This document shows, piece by piece, positions 52,889 through 61,762 of a stretch of 64,000 nt of DNA. Location of the stretch: the NCBI GenBank assembly GCA_031292355.1, contig JARLHI010000075.1:460999-524998 (forward strand). Reading direction: 5' to 3'. Made by a program: the position numbers and the translations under genes. Position 1 is the stretch's first letter. The number at the start of each line of letters is the position of its first letter. The notes below the pieces were generated by a model. It worked only from the letters and a program-made list of their open reading frames with translations, ran no database searches and was not told the DNA's origin. The DNA is from Candidatus Obscuribacterales bacterium (GTDB lineage Bacteria; Cyanobacteriota; Vampirovibrionia; Obscuribacterales; Obscuribacteraceae).

Positions 52889-52917
52889 TTGACGTGTTAC
52901 GCGTCGCGTGTTATAGT
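52889..52917 (+). promoter_or_regulatory. HigBA promoter, leaderless, copy 2
   Basis: TTGACG-17-TATAGT is kept, with the ATG six bases after the -10 box. The spacer (CGTGTTACGCGTCGCGTG) differs from copy 1 at one position; the next base after it also differs. CGTGTTA occurs twice, 12 bases apart, a possible operator. Confidence 0.8.
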
Positions 52918-52923
52918 AAAAGT

Positions 52924-53202
52924 ATGATAAGGAGCTATCGAGACAAAGATACAGAAAGTCTCGCGGACAACCGTTATGTCAAGGCGTTCGACAGCATTCA
53001 AATGGCGGCTAGGAAAAAACTCGACATCTTGAAGGCGGCAAAAAGCTTGGCAGAACTAGCAGTCATCCCAGGTAATCGCTTGGAAGCATTATCGGGAAAC
53101 AGACAAGGACAACACAGTATTCGCATAAACGATCAGTATCGTATCTGTTTCGTAGTCGAGGGAGACGAGTTCAAAGATGTCGAAATCACGGACTACCACT
53201 AA
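52924..53202 (+). CDS. higB: HigB-type toxin, copy 2
   Basis: It is the near-identical twin of the toxin at 44859-45137 (92 residues, with Met for Val in 'SIQMAARKKLDILKAAKSL'). All features of the RelE-type fold are kept, including 'HSIRINDQYRICFVVEG' and the final 'DYH'. It overlaps higA by 26 bases. Having two copies would let either antitoxin neutralise both toxins. Confidence 0.9.
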   Translation: MIRSYRDKDTESLADNRYVKAFDSIQMAARKKLDILKAAKSLAELAVIPGNRLEALSGNRQGQHSIRINDQYRICFVVEGDEFKDVEITDYH

Positions 53203-53518
53203 ATTGCACGACGGCGACAAATTACTGCCGATTCATCCCGGCGAAATTTTGCGCACCGAATTTTTGGAGCCTCTGAATCTTAGCGCGACAAAGCTTGCTA
53301 ATTTTATGGGAATAGCGCCATCGCGAGTGACTGCAATAATTAGCCACACAGATAAACGCTCCATAACTGCTGATACAGCGTACCGGCTAGCTTGTATCTT
53401 CAAAACGACCCCGGAATTTTGGCTCAATCTGCAATCAAATTATGATGTTGCAATGCTCGATTATACAGGTCAAGTCGACAGAATTCGGAAAGAAGTGAGA
53501 GAACTCACTAGCGTTTAA
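53177..53518 (+). CDS. higA: HigA-type antitoxin, copy 2
   Basis: The 113-residue protein has the same XRE helix-turn-helix and 'WLNLQSNYD' tail as copy 1. The DNA differs by silent changes, for example in the codons of 'GEILRTEFLEPL', which shows purifying selection or a slightly older duplication. It follows higB in the same overlap. Confidence 0.92.
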   Translation: MSKSRTTTKLHDGDKLLPIHPGEILRTEFLEPLNLSATKLANFMGIAPSRVTAIISHTDKRSITADTAYRLACIFKTTPEFWLNLQSNYDVAMLDYTGQVDRIRKEVRELTSV

Positions 53519-53548
53519 AAGGCACATCGGGTTGGGGACTAGGAACAC

Positions 53549-53935
53549 TTGAAAGAGCAAGCACTAGAAAGGTTGGAGTTGTTCGCATATGCCTCTACAA
53601 GGCTTTCCCGTTGCAGCGATACCAGGTTGCAGCAACTGCTAAGTGAAGCATCGAAACACCGCAGTGGTATCGGCGGCGCAACATTTTCTCTGAAGTTGGA
53701 TCATTGTCTCTTTTCTGGATGAAGAACTTCGACAAATGAGCGCGTTTACATCGTCCCGAGGCTTAGTCCATTTTGATAATCACTTCAAAAACATACTCAC
53801 TGGTGACAGATTTGCGTTGAGCGATTTTGGACTCACGAAATGGGTCCTTCGGTTGCAGACACCATCAAGAAATATGCACCTATCGCCGGGGCAATGGTCA
53901 ACTTCAATCGCGATCAAGAGAGGCGCTGATTGAAG
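53549..53935 (+). pseudogene. Deleted kinase-like (phosphotransferase) gene
   Basis: The first part reads 'LKEQALERLELFAYASTRLS' and 'SKHRSGIGGATFSLKLDH', then a TGA. Further on, 'LVHFDNHFKNILTGDRFALS' plus 'DFGL' gives the HxDxHxxN catalytic loop and DFG-like motif of a protein kinase or aminoglycoside-phosphotransferase fold. The N-lobe lysine region and the middle are missing, so more than 100 residues were deleted. The end 'KYAPIAGAMVNFNRDQE' belongs to the same family in another frame. The remnant runs into the HEXXH-gene fragment. Confidence 0.7.
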
Positions 53936-54100
53936 CTGTTAAGCACAAGAGTGCCAAGACCAGTGCAAGAGTGCTGGCTGCGCCGATGATTCGATTTGAG
54001 GATGTTCGCGATAAATTGGAGCCGATGATTAATGGACTATTTTCCAAAATCGAACACGAAATTGTCCTGCAAGCGATTGCGCAGAACGTTGTGAGCCGCA
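53916..54100 (+). pseudogene. Fragment of the HEXXH gene
   Basis: 'EALIEAVKHKSAKTSARVLA' and 'FEDVRDKLEPMINGLFSKIE' parallel 'EALVAAVKQKSAEAAARMVA' and 'SEDVRDKLRPMINGLFPKTE' of the gene at 47831-48685. The HEXXH part is not present. It is joined directly to the kinase relic. Confidence 0.85.
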
Positions 54101-54172
54101 TCCAAAGTCTGTGGTGGCGTCGAACAGAAAACTGGATTAAACTGTTTCATTACCCGAATTAGAATCAACCAT

Positions 54173-55084
54173 ATGGCTAATACTAGACAAATTGAAGACG
54201 TCATTGAACCGCCAAGGTATTTGCCACGCGGGACGTTGGCAAATTGCTACCCAGAGCTTGCCGTCTATTGGTGCTTCGCTAAAAATTGCGGTTTCGGACC
54301 AGATGACTTTGGTCCTGGATCAGACGTCAGAGTGTGGTGGAATTGCGCTAATGACAAGAACCACACCTTTAAACAACTAATAGTTTCAAGAGTCACGGCT
54401 TTCAAGACTGGCTCAAAAGTCCATGGATGCACGTTTTGCCGCGGCTTTACGGCTGCCCCTAGCAACAGTCTTGCCAGTTATCCTGAGCTAGTTAAAGAAT
54501 GGATAACGGAGAGGAACGGAAAAAAAACTGATGAGATTGTTGCCGGTTCGGCTGTACATTACTGGTGGCGTTGTTCATCGTGCAAGGGTGAATGGCAAGC
54601 CTCTCCTGAAAAGAGAGCGTATCAAGACCGCGGTTGCCCATTTTGCGTGGGGCGTCAGGTCAATGATGATAACAGCCTTGCAGCTCTTTTCCCAGATATC
54701 GCCAAACAATGGCACCCCAGAAAAAATGGCTCCCTGACACCACACGATGTCACGGCGCATTCAGGCGTACGAGTGTGGTGGCAATGTGAAGTGGACACCA
54801 CGCATGTCTGGCAGAATAAGCTGCAGAGCCGCACGTCCATGAATACTGGTTGTCCGTATTGCAGAAATTTAAAATTAGCGTGGAGCAACTGCCTGCAACG
54901 CTGCTATCCATCGATAGCCGCAGATTGGCATCCAGTTAAAAACGGGGATATTAGCCCGCGTGACGTTGTGGCAAACACGACGAAAGAACACTGGTGGAAA
55001 TGTAACAGAGGTCATTCCTGGAAAGCACCAGTGAGACGCAGAACTATTGACGGTGTGAACTGTCCCATCTGCAAGCAAAAATAG
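54173..55084 (+). CDS. Zinc-ribbon repeat protein (DUF4379 type)
   Basis: The 303-residue protein is built of four similar units, each with 'SL...P.L..EW....N' then a 'VWW.C' strand, a histidine or cysteine pair and a closing 'GCP.C'. Examples are 'SDVRVWWNCANDKNHTF', 'SAVHYWWRCSSCKGEW', 'GVRVWWQCEVDTTHVW' and 'TKEHWWKCNRGHSW'. Such treble-clef zinc-ribbon repeats often accompany Vsr/MutH-like nuclease domains, but none is present here, so it would be a DNA- or RNA-binding protein only. Start at 54173 without a clear ribosome-binding site. Confidence 0.8.
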   Translation: MANTRQIEDVIEPPRYLPRGTLANCYPELAVYWCFAKNCGFGPDDFGPGSDVRVWWNCANDKNHTFKQLIVSRVTAFKTGSKVHGCTFCRGFTAAPSNSLASYPELVKEWITERNGKKTDEIVAGSAVHYWWRCSSCKGEWQASPEKRAYQDRGCPFCVGRQVNDDNSLAALFPDIAKQWHPRKNGSLTPHDVTAHSGVRVWWQCEVDTTHVWQNKLQSRTSMNTGCPYCRNLKLAWSNCLQRCYPSIAADWHPVKNGDISPRDVVANTTKEHWWKCNRGHSWKAPVRRRTIDGVNCPICKQK

Positions 55085-55170
55085 CTTACGCCACTGGTTT
55101 TGTTCCACCTCACGACTCTGTTAAAATCACTCTCTCTTGTTTTCAATTCAAATGCCTGAGCCTTGTGGTT

Positions 55171-55854
55171 ATGAATGATAAAGAGTCAATAATTCAAAAA
55201 ATCAGAAAGCTGCTCGCACTTGCTGAAGGCAACCAGAATGAGCACGAGAGAGCGGTTGCCATGCAATTTGCCTCGGACCTTCTGGGTAAACACAATCTAA
55301 GTTTAGCCCAGGTGCAAGGGCAAGCTCTAAAAATCGACGTCTGTGTAGTCGATGGAAACTTCAAGTTAGAGCGCTGGATTCAATGCGTTCTCGACGCCGT
55401 TTGCTCGCTTTATTACACAGACTATTACATATCGACTCGCAAAACTGCAATGTTCGTTGGAACTGCGGAAAACATCGCTGTTTCAATTGACGTCGCCCGA
55501 TGTTTAATTGACTCAATCCGCAAAGAGAGCAACCGTCTGCATAAAGACAATCATCAGCGCCGAAGCTTTCGCTTAGGAGCCGCCTGGAAAATACTACTTC
55601 GCTCCATAGATTTAATCGTTGAAGAAAAGGTGTCGACCAAACGTAAGAGTCCCGGCACCAGTTTGACCATCGTGAGAAACCAGCTCGAACGCGCTAACGA
55701 GGATTATTTATCGAGTTTGAACTTGCGCCGCACTACAAAGCGTCGCGTTTATGTCGATGAAGATGCGTTCGATAGCGGCTCGAGTTACGCCGATAGTGTG
55801 ACCCTGGGTAAGCAGGCAAAACGACTTCCACAAAAAGTGAGCATCGGCAATTAG
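55171..55854 (+). CDS. DUF2786 protein
   Basis: DUF2786 proteins have an N-terminal helical domain recognisable as 'IIQKIRKLLALAEGNQNEHE' and 'AVAMQFASDLLGKHNLSLAQ' (the K-x-L-A-L-A....E and A...A..L...H.L). The second half is an alpha/beta region ('KTAMFVGTAENIAVSIDVAR', 'SFRLGAAWKILLRSI'). The family is common in phage and plasmid genomes and its role is unknown. ATG 55171 is preferred over GTG 55165. A mobile origin is possible. Confidence 0.8.
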   Translation: MNDKESIIQKIRKLLALAEGNQNEHERAVAMQFASDLLGKHNLSLAQVQGQALKIDVCVVDGNFKLERWIQCVLDAVCSLYYTDYYISTRKTAMFVGTAENIAVSIDVARCLIDSIRKESNRLHKDNHQRRSFRLGAAWKILLRSIDLIVEEKVSTKRKSPGTSLTIVRNQLERANEDYLSSLNLRRTTKRRVYVDEDAFDSGSSYADSVTLGKQAKRLPQKVSIGN

Positions 55855-55888
55855 AAAGCTTTAATTGGTGCAAGAAGAAGTTACTGTT

Positions 55889-56551
55889 CTACCGTACGGT
55901 CGCGGCAGATTTCTCGCGCAGTGTGCCAACAACATCCACTTCTGGCTCTTCAAACGCAATTCGCCCAGCGCATCTCCGCAGATAAACTGTAACTTCCAGG
56001 TCAATTTCTGGCGATTCTGCGTCGTCATCTTTGTCCTCGAGCCAATAGCCCTGATAGGTGCCCAGTACCGTCACTGTGACCCCGGAATCGGCCTCGACTA
56101 CATGGCACTCGTCATAGGAAATTTCTTCGAAAATCGCGTTGGTCGAAGCGATAATGTCTTCTAACTCAAACTCAAGATTTTCATTGAGATTGGCTGGCAA
56201 GTAGTCTTCCATGACGTACTCTCCAACGTCAAAACATTCCCAGACTTCGCCCTCGAATATTCCATCACCCAGAAGCAGTCGCACTAAATTATCGACAAGC
56301 CATCCTGCTTGCGGAAGTTTCTCTGGTAGTCCTTTCAAGTCGCGCAATCTATCGGCAACTATAGATTCATCGGGAATTAAAATCGCTGCTAAATCTACAT
56401 CGTCAGCGGCGTGTCTCTTGTCTGCCAGGAGCGCCGCATGGCTTTTGTAGCCAAAGAAAGCCGCTACCACTTCGTGGGCATGCGAGGACTTAAGCCCAGG
56501 GTAGCATTCGCGCAAATGGTCAGCACAGATTTTTGAAACATTGTCGGCCAT
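55889..56551 (-). CDS. Hypothetical protein with glyoxalase-associated N-terminal helices
   Basis: The protein of about 220 residues starts 'MADNVSKICADHLRECYPGL' and 'KSSHAHEVVAAFFGYKSHAA', a helical element seen in proteins annotated as glyoxalase-superfamily related ('lSHsqAlEl.A...Gf..w.aL'). The rest is acidic with beta character ('VTVTVLGTYQGYWLEDKDDD'). A GAGG site precedes ATG 56551. No catalytic motif is recognised, so the function stays open. Confidence 0.6.
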   Translation of the reverse strand: MADNVSKICADHLRECYPGLKSSHAHEVVAAFFGYKSHAALLADKRHAADDVDLAAILIPDESIVADRLRDLKGLPEKLPQAGWLVDNLVRLLLGDGIFEGEVWECFDVGEYVMEDYLPANLNENLEFELEDIIASTNAIFEEISYDECHVVEADSGVTVTVLGTYQGYWLEDKDDDAESPEIDLEVTVYLRRCAGRIAFEEPEVDVVGTLREKSAATVR

Positions 56552-56767
56552 GGAAAACACCTCATGTGAGTCGCTGGACTTGATGAAGGTAGAGAAAAGC
56601 GTTTAAGCACTACCACGCCAGCGTGACTACACAAAGATGCTCTGTATGGCACAAAACGTGTTTTCAGAAACGTCGTCTTTTTGGCCGCTAATAACCATGG
56701 CAATCGACTCCAATTTCAATGTTATCATACGAAAAATATTGAGCAAGATCTTTTCACGCCATTACCG

Positions 56768-58009
56768 ATGTCTCCCTCGCAAACTAATAATTTTAAAACT
56801 TCCTTAGCCGCTATAAAAAGACGTCGACCAACTTTTGGTCGCGGTGGCAGCGGCGATATAGCCGGAGAATTGCTTGAGTTGCTGAATGAACTCAAAGACT
56901 CGCCAGTCTCAGCCGAAGAAGGGGTAAAGTCGGTGGCGTCTTTGTATGAGGCTGACCATGCCATTTTTGATAAGCACGATGATTCCAGCGGAAGTATTGG
57001 CTACGCATTCAAAGTGGCTGCGGCGGAGGTCTTTTCTTATTTCGCAGCGCAGTGTGCCGACAAAAAGTCAGTGATCAAACTCGTGTTTAAGTTGAATAAA
57101 ACCGATGACTACGGGGTGCGTGATTCGCTATTTGCTGGGATGGCAAGCTATCTGTCTGAAGCTGAAATAAAGTTGGCGGTCGAGCAACTGTGGACGCTCA
57201 GCCATGCTTCAGAAAGTCAAAGAGATTCAGATGAATTTCATTACGACAACTGGTTGCAAGCGATCAAAACAATCGCAAAGCAAACGTCGAATCCACAACT
57301 TTATGCTGATGCCTGCCGTCGACCCGATGGCGAACCTTTAGGAATAGCAGCTTCAATTGAATTGGCTCGGGTATTTTTTGCTTCAGGCAATCCGTTAGAG
57401 GCATTAAATTCGCTAGCCCATTTGCCGATTGAAGAGTCGTTCATGGAAGATGAGCGCGACGAATTATTGATCGAAATATACCGCAAGCTTGCTAACGACG
57501 AAATGCTTGTCGAAACCTTATGGCGAGTATTTCGCAGGGAGCGATGTCCAGCTGTATTTGAAAGCTTGCTTCAGAAGCTCGGACCAGAAAACAAAGAACG
57601 TCTGGTTGATGAAGAAACTAGCTTGATATTTGCAGAGGCTGATTACAAAGGCACGAGCACTGCTTTCTTAATCGATATGGGGCGTTTGTTGGATGCGGAA
57701 CGATATGTTATTGCAAAGTTTCGCACCATTAATGGTGGCTTTTATTCCAGCCTTCTTCCCCTTGCAGAAAGCATGTTGAGCCACAAGTTACACGTCGGTG
57801 CCAGTTTGATTTATCGGGCATTGCTCGATTCTATTTTGCACAGAGCTAAAGCGGCGAACTATCACCACGGCGCTAAATATTTAAAAAAATTGGACAAGCT
57901 TGCCTTGAAAATTACTGATTGGAAAGGCGTGGATGGGCATGACCTTTATCTCGAGCAACTCCGAAAAAAACACAGATTGAAATCGCGATTCTGGCAACTA
58001 TATGGCTGA
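56768..58009 (+). CDS. DUF6880 family protein
   Basis: This 413-residue helical protein matches the DUF6880 layout: an N-terminal 'GDIAGELLELLNELKDSPVS', a 'DDSSGSIGYAFKVAAAEVFS' region, 'DDYGVRDSLFAGMASYLSE', and the C-terminal signature 'HVGASLIYRALLDSILHRAK', 'YHHGAKYLKKLDKLALKITD' and 'LRKKHRLKSRFWQLY'. These proteins have TPR-like architecture and often stand beside toxin or metal-binding genes. ATG 56768 is chosen because upstream codons in this frame look unlike the family. No partner is adjacent. Confidence 0.75.
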   Translation: MSPSQTNNFKTSLAAIKRRRPTFGRGGSGDIAGELLELLNELKDSPVSAEEGVKSVASLYEADHAIFDKHDDSSGSIGYAFKVAAAEVFSYFAAQCADKKSVIKLVFKLNKTDDYGVRDSLFAGMASYLSEAEIKLAVEQLWTLSHASESQRDSDEFHYDNWLQAIKTIAKQTSNPQLYADACRRPDGEPLGIAASIELARVFFASGNPLEALNSLAHLPIEESFMEDERDELLIEIYRKLANDEMLVETLWRVFRRERCPAVFESLLQKLGPENKERLVDEETSLIFAEADYKGTSTAFLIDMGRLLDAERYVIAKFRTINGGFYSSLLPLAESMLSHKLHVGASLIYRALLDSILHRAKAANYHHGAKYLKKLDKLALKITDWKGVDGHDLYLEQLRKKHRLKSRFWQLYG

Positions 58010-58161
58010 ATACCTAGTTGGCGGCTTCTCATTCGGGGCAGCTTGTCAACCAATGCTTGGCGAGCATGCAATTGCGCCACGACCGGGGAGAGCAAAATCA
58101 GCACAAGCTCTGTTTGCCAAATAGTCCGCCGATGAATTTTTTCCGTAAGAGCGCTAGCCCA

Positions 58162-58620
58162 TTACTTCAACGAGTCAGATTGTGCGCTGCTCAAACTTAC
58201 GCCGCCAAAAAAATCATCTTCCACGAATAATAATGGCGACACGCTGAAAAATTTTGCCAAGCGTCCAATATCCTCACGCCCCAGTTTGCGAGTGCCTTTA
58301 AGAATCGCTGAGAGGTTTGATTTTTCAATGCCGGTCGCTTTGCAGACATCAGTCTGCTTTAGATTGTTTTCTTCCATCAAATAAGCAAGCATCTCCAGCG
58401 GTGGCACGTACTCACTGCCCGAGTAAGTTTTATTTTCAAACTCTCTGACCAGTGAAATCAGTATTTTGAAATAAGATCTTTCTGCTGCAGTTAATGAATT
58501 TTCTCTTTTTGTCAAATCACGTATAATCAATAAAGCTTCATCGTTTTGTTGCCCAGTTTCTACTGGAGCAAGAGCGAATTTATTTATGAGTTTGAGGTAT
58601 TCGACTGTGGGAGTACTCAT
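58162..58620 (-). CDS. higA: HTH antitoxin of HigBA-like pair
   Basis: The 152-residue antitoxin has an N-terminal helical half ('YFKILISLVREFENKTYSGS') and a C-terminal XRE helix-turn-helix ('LAYLMEENNLKQTDVCKATG', 'IEKSNLSAILKGTRKLGRED'). It follows the toxin gene and overlaps its end, so the pair is toxin-first. ATG 58620 is preferred. Relatives in this window are the orphan at 44406-44804 and the relic at 4950-5085. Confidence 0.8.
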   Translation of the reverse strand: MSTPTVEYLKLINKFALAPVETGQQNDEALLIIRDLTKRENSLTAAERSYFKILISLVREFENKTYSGSEYVPPLEMLAYLMEENNLKQTDVCKATGIEKSNLSAILKGTRKLGREDIGRLAKFFSVSPLLFVEDDFFGGVSLSSAQSDSLK

Positions 58621-58898
58621 AGTGACCACCTGTCATATTCTGCGCGTGTTCCGATTTTGATTACCACGACCAGACCTTCCAGAAAGGCAATATCAGCTAG
58701 CAGCCGAAAATTGTTGCCACCAACACTAAACACCCAGCCAGAATTTGTAATGGTAGCGTCTTTAAAAGTGTTGATGACGTCTGTCGATTTAGTCCATTGT
58801 GCGGCTTCAACAGCAGCCATCCAGTCTCTCAATGGCTTTCTGCTGTTTGCATGATCTTTTTTGAAAACTTCAATTATTTTTCTACCGAAGATTTCCAA
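58617..58898 (-). CDS. higB: HigB-family mRNA interferase toxin
   Basis: The 93-residue toxin fits the HigB_toxin family: 'KIIEVFKKDHANSRKPLRDW', 'AAQWTKSTDVINTFKDATI', 'WVFSVGGNNFRLLADIAFLE' and 'VVVIKIGTRAEYDRW'. This is the large HigB type (I-G-G-N-x-Y/F-R-L and the late G-T-H/R-A-E-Y-D). It degrades mRNA on the ribosome. The family is different from the HigB pair at 44859 and 52924. It overlaps the antitoxin. Confidence 0.9.
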   Translation of the reverse strand: MEIFGRKIIEVFKKDHANSRKPLRDWMAAVEAAQWTKSTDVINTFKDATITNSGWVFSVGGNNFRLLADIAFLEGLVVVIKIGTRAEYDRWSL

Positions 58899-59005
58899 TT
58901 TGGATCGCTCAGAGTGCCGATAAGAATCAAGTTATCAAATTTGATAACTCCTGTCAACTACCTTGGTGAATTGCTGCATGAACTCAAAGACTCAAAAACA
59001 GCGTT

Positions 59006-60913
59006 TCACTGCCTGTCTTTTGAGAGTTTGTTCTGGTTAGGAAGATTCTTCTTGTTGCGATGGTTGTTAAGCCAGCCGATAAGCCCATCTAGAACTTCTG
59101 GAGGGCATTGTCCCTCTTCAAAAATCAAATGCTCCTGGTGACCAATGAGAACAAGATTTTTGAACTTGGTTCCCATCGCGTTGTACAGGGCTAGTGTTCC
59201 TTCAGGTTTGACTAATTTGTCGCCAAAGCCCTGAAAAATGATCACTGGCAAAGTCTTTAATTCCTTTGCCAATTTTTCATTCTGATTCATAAAATGCTGA
59301 AATTTGACCAGTTCGGTGGCTGAAAGATTTAGCCGCACTTCTGGGTCATCACGCCACTGTTTACGAAGAACTTCATCGTGGGTCGCCTGCTCTATTACCT
59401 TAGATCCAATATTGAATTGCCGGTCTCTTCCCTTGAGCAATTTTAACGCTACTTCGAACGTTGTTTTTTTAGCTTTGTATCTGCTTCCAGAAGGAACCGA
59501 CGAAATCAATCCATCTAAATCATTTTCGCATTTGGCTGAGACGTGCAACGCGACTGCACCACCCATGGATTCGCCCAGTAGAAACAGCGGAGTTGTCGGA
59601 TAGTCACGCTTGAACAGTTTTACAATTTCGCTCAAATCTTCGACGCACGCATCAAGATCTAGCATGTCGTAACCCTTTTCGTCCTGATACTGACCGAATC
59701 CTCGCATATCGAACGAAATTATTCCGTAGCCCAGCTTGCTCATTTTGTTGCCAAAATCAGTGTAGCTTTTATGATGCAAACCAAGGCCGTGCACGCATAT
59801 AATCAAGCCCTTCAGCGGAACTTCGGGATCGACAATAACAAAGCCTGGAGCCTCTGATTTTTGAGATCTTTTAAAGCGCCAATTGTAAAAGTCAAAGGGG
59901 CGTTTCGCCGAGGCAGTACTATTTTTAAAGCACACACCATCATCTAACAATTTGATCGCATTGCTACTGGAGACACTTTGATCCAACTTGTTTGATTTTC
60001 CGAAGATCGACGATTCCAGGCTCGATTCGAGTACTTCTAAATGATCATTGTTATTATCTGCACGGTCGTCCGATTTCTCTAATTCATCAACAATTCTATG
60101 TTGATTGACTTCTCTGAAAACAGAAACTGCTGCCTCAAAAAATACGCGTCTGTCATCGTCGTGTCCCAGTTTGTGCTCGACATCAGAAAGGTTCATCAGA
60201 GACCAGGCATACCTCAAATCATTGTGACCTCGAGAAATAAGGTCTATTCTGGCCAGTTCTTTGTAGAGAGGTTCAACTTCCTGATAGTCTTTTTTCCGGT
60301 AATAGCATCCAGCAAGACCTTCAAGAGCAGGGGCTAAATCTGGACTCAGTTTGGGCAGTGCTTTTCTGTAATTAGTAAGAGCGTTGCGGTACAAAACGAT
60401 TGCATCTTTATACTTGCCCTGGCGATAATCGCACTCGGCTAAATAAAAACAGCAGTCTGGATCGTCCATGCCACTGTTGGAACTTCCACCTATCACAGTG
60501 GGGTACAACTTTGCCAATCGCTGGTAGGCATCCTTCGCCCTGCCTTCCTGCAAATCGCATATTGCATAATTCATTCCTAATTCAAAACATTCGTGTGTTG
60601 GTTTTTTCTCAGAGCACTTAGAACGCTTCATAAGCTCCGCAATCGCGTCTCTAGCCTGACAGTACATATCGTTCCAAAACGCCGAATTTGCGTATTCCTT
60701 TAACTGTTCGTTCGGCAAATCTATCGCGAACGCATCGCCACTAGGTTTCGCCGGGCACATCTCGTCAGGAATAAAGCGCACCGACTTGGATGGCTGTACT
60801 TCTTCTGTAGCAGATGCTCTTGCTAAAAAGCTGTAATTTGCCCAAAGGAACAGAAGAATCAAACATAAGAGTTTGATACGCACCATCAATCGAGATAAGT
60901 TATTCGCTTGCAT
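59006..60913 (-). CDS. Exported TPR protein fused to alpha/beta hydrolase
   Basis: ATG 60913 follows an AGGAG site and opens a signal peptide ('MVRIKLLCLILLFLWANYSF' from residue 10, ending 'ASATEE'). Residues 50-270 contain TPRs ('DCCFYLAECDYRQGKYKDAI', 'APALEGLAGCYYRKKDYQEV'). Residues 350-620 form a serine hydrolase resembling monoacylglycerol lipases: 'IICVHGLGLHHKSY' (oxyanion region), 'LLGESMGGAVAL' (nucleophile Ser), 'FQGFGDKLV' (Asp) and 'GHQEHLIFEE' (His). All triad residues are present. It may hydrolyse a lipid or ester outside the cytoplasm, with the TPR part for docking. Confidence 0.85.
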   Translation of the reverse strand: MQANNLSRLMVRIKLLCLILLFLWANYSFLARASATEEVQPSKSVRFIPDEMCPAKPSGDAFAIDLPNEQLKEYANSAFWNDMYCQARDAIAELMKRSKCSEKKPTHECFELGMNYAICDLQEGRAKDAYQRLAKLYPTVIGGSSNSGMDDPDCCFYLAECDYRQGKYKDAIVLYRNALTNYRKALPKLSPDLAPALEGLAGCYYRKKDYQEVEPLYKELARIDLISRGHNDLRYAWSLMNLSDVEHKLGHDDDRRVFFEAAVSVFREVNQHRIVDELEKSDDRADNNNDHLEVLESSLESSIFGKSNKLDQSVSSSNAIKLLDDGVCFKNSTASAKRPFDFYNWRFKRSQKSEAPGFVIVDPEVPLKGLIICVHGLGLHHKSYTDFGNKMSKLGYGIISFDMRGFGQYQDEKGYDMLDLDACVEDLSEIVKLFKRDYPTTPLFLLGESMGGAVALHVSAKCENDLDGLISSVPSGSRYKAKKTTFEVALKLLKGRDRQFNIGSKVIEQATHDEVLRKQWRDDPEVRLNLSATELVKFQHFMNQNEKLAKELKTLPVIIFQGFGDKLVKPEGTLALYNAMGTKFKNLVLIGHQEHLIFEEGQCPPEVLDGLIGWLNNHRNKKNLPNQNKLSKDRQ

Positions 60914-61105
60914 ACATGGTGCTCCTGTTCGAAGAATTGGGACCCACAAAAGCTCCTAGGATTGCCGAAATAGGCGAAAATGTCGCCAAACGAGTAGCGC
61001 TCTCTAAATCTTATTGCGCTTCAATATTTCAGGGATTAAATTTAGAGGCCAACACTAGACGCTGCTTTCAGAATAAACTTGAGATTATATTTCTGAGGTG
61101 CACCA

Positions 61106-61327
61106 CCGGTGATTCTACCTCTTCTGTTTTTCATCCCATTCTCGAATTGTTGCCTCTATATCCTCCATTTCTTTAGCATGAACCGAGCCCCTCTCGTTCT
61201 TAAATATCTCGTGGTTGCGCCAAAATTTTTCACGTTTTTTCTCTGTACGTTTTTCTACCAATCGCGTCAGCCAATTAATCGGAATCGATAATGCTATGTC
61301 CAATAAAGTGATAAATCGACGCATACA
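61106..61327. repeat. 222-bp duplication shared with 43698-43919
   Basis: It contains the second copy of the small coiled-coil gene and ends at the same base relative to its start codon. Confidence 0.8.
61115..61324 (-). CDS. Small basic coiled-coil protein, copy 2
   Basis: The 69-residue product 'MRRFITLLDIALSIPINWLT' with 'REKFWRNHEIFKNERGSVHA' matches the protein at 43707-43916 at nearly every position. Differences are conservative (Lys to Ile, Asp to Asn, Val to Ile). Unknown function; the conservation of both copies suggests it is expressed. Confidence 0.65.
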   Translation of the reverse strand: MRRFITLLDIALSIPINWLTRLVEKRTEKKREKFWRNHEIFKNERGSVHAKEMEDIEATIREWDEKQKR

Positions 61328-61756
61328 ACAATCGCTTCGCGTTGAGCCTCATAATATACCTTATGTTTCACCGATCACATACAAAGCCTAAATACTTTGA
61401 CGATGACTCACTTTTCGTTTTTCGATCTCTTTACCAGACTTTGCTGAAAGGGTCGCACATAATTAGCTAATGGACGAAATCGCCCAGCATGCTCTCAGCT
61501 ACGGCAAACATCAATCGTGAAAAGGTCTGTCACGATATGGTGGCGAAACTCTCACCACGACATCGTCCGGTGATTGCTTTGGCGAAACCCATTTGCCCAG
61601 ATAATAAACGGCGTCGCTCATGCCCGCCGGCTTGAATGCCAGGTTTATTTTCACAACGTCTTTGCTGTTCGAATTTTTCGAATCATTGGCCACGTAGCGC
61701 TCAGATTTGAATGTAATTGAAGCTGTAATTTCAGAAGCCGTCTATAAGATTCAGAA
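61328..61756. other. Stretch with one doubtful small frame
   Basis: A minus-strand frame at 61511-61693 encodes 60 residues ('VVKINLAFKPAGMSDAVYYL' then 'GKWVSPKQSP') with protein-like composition but no known family. It could be a small gene or the remains of one. The rest shows nothing. Confidence 0.4.
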
Positions 61757-61762
61757 AGAGCA

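Larger units (their letters stand above)
52879..53535. repeat. HigBA cassette, copy 2 (657-bp duplication)
   Basis: Same length as 44814-45470 and nearly identical. Left and right neighbours differ completely from those of copy 1, so the cassette itself moved. Confidence 0.9.
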
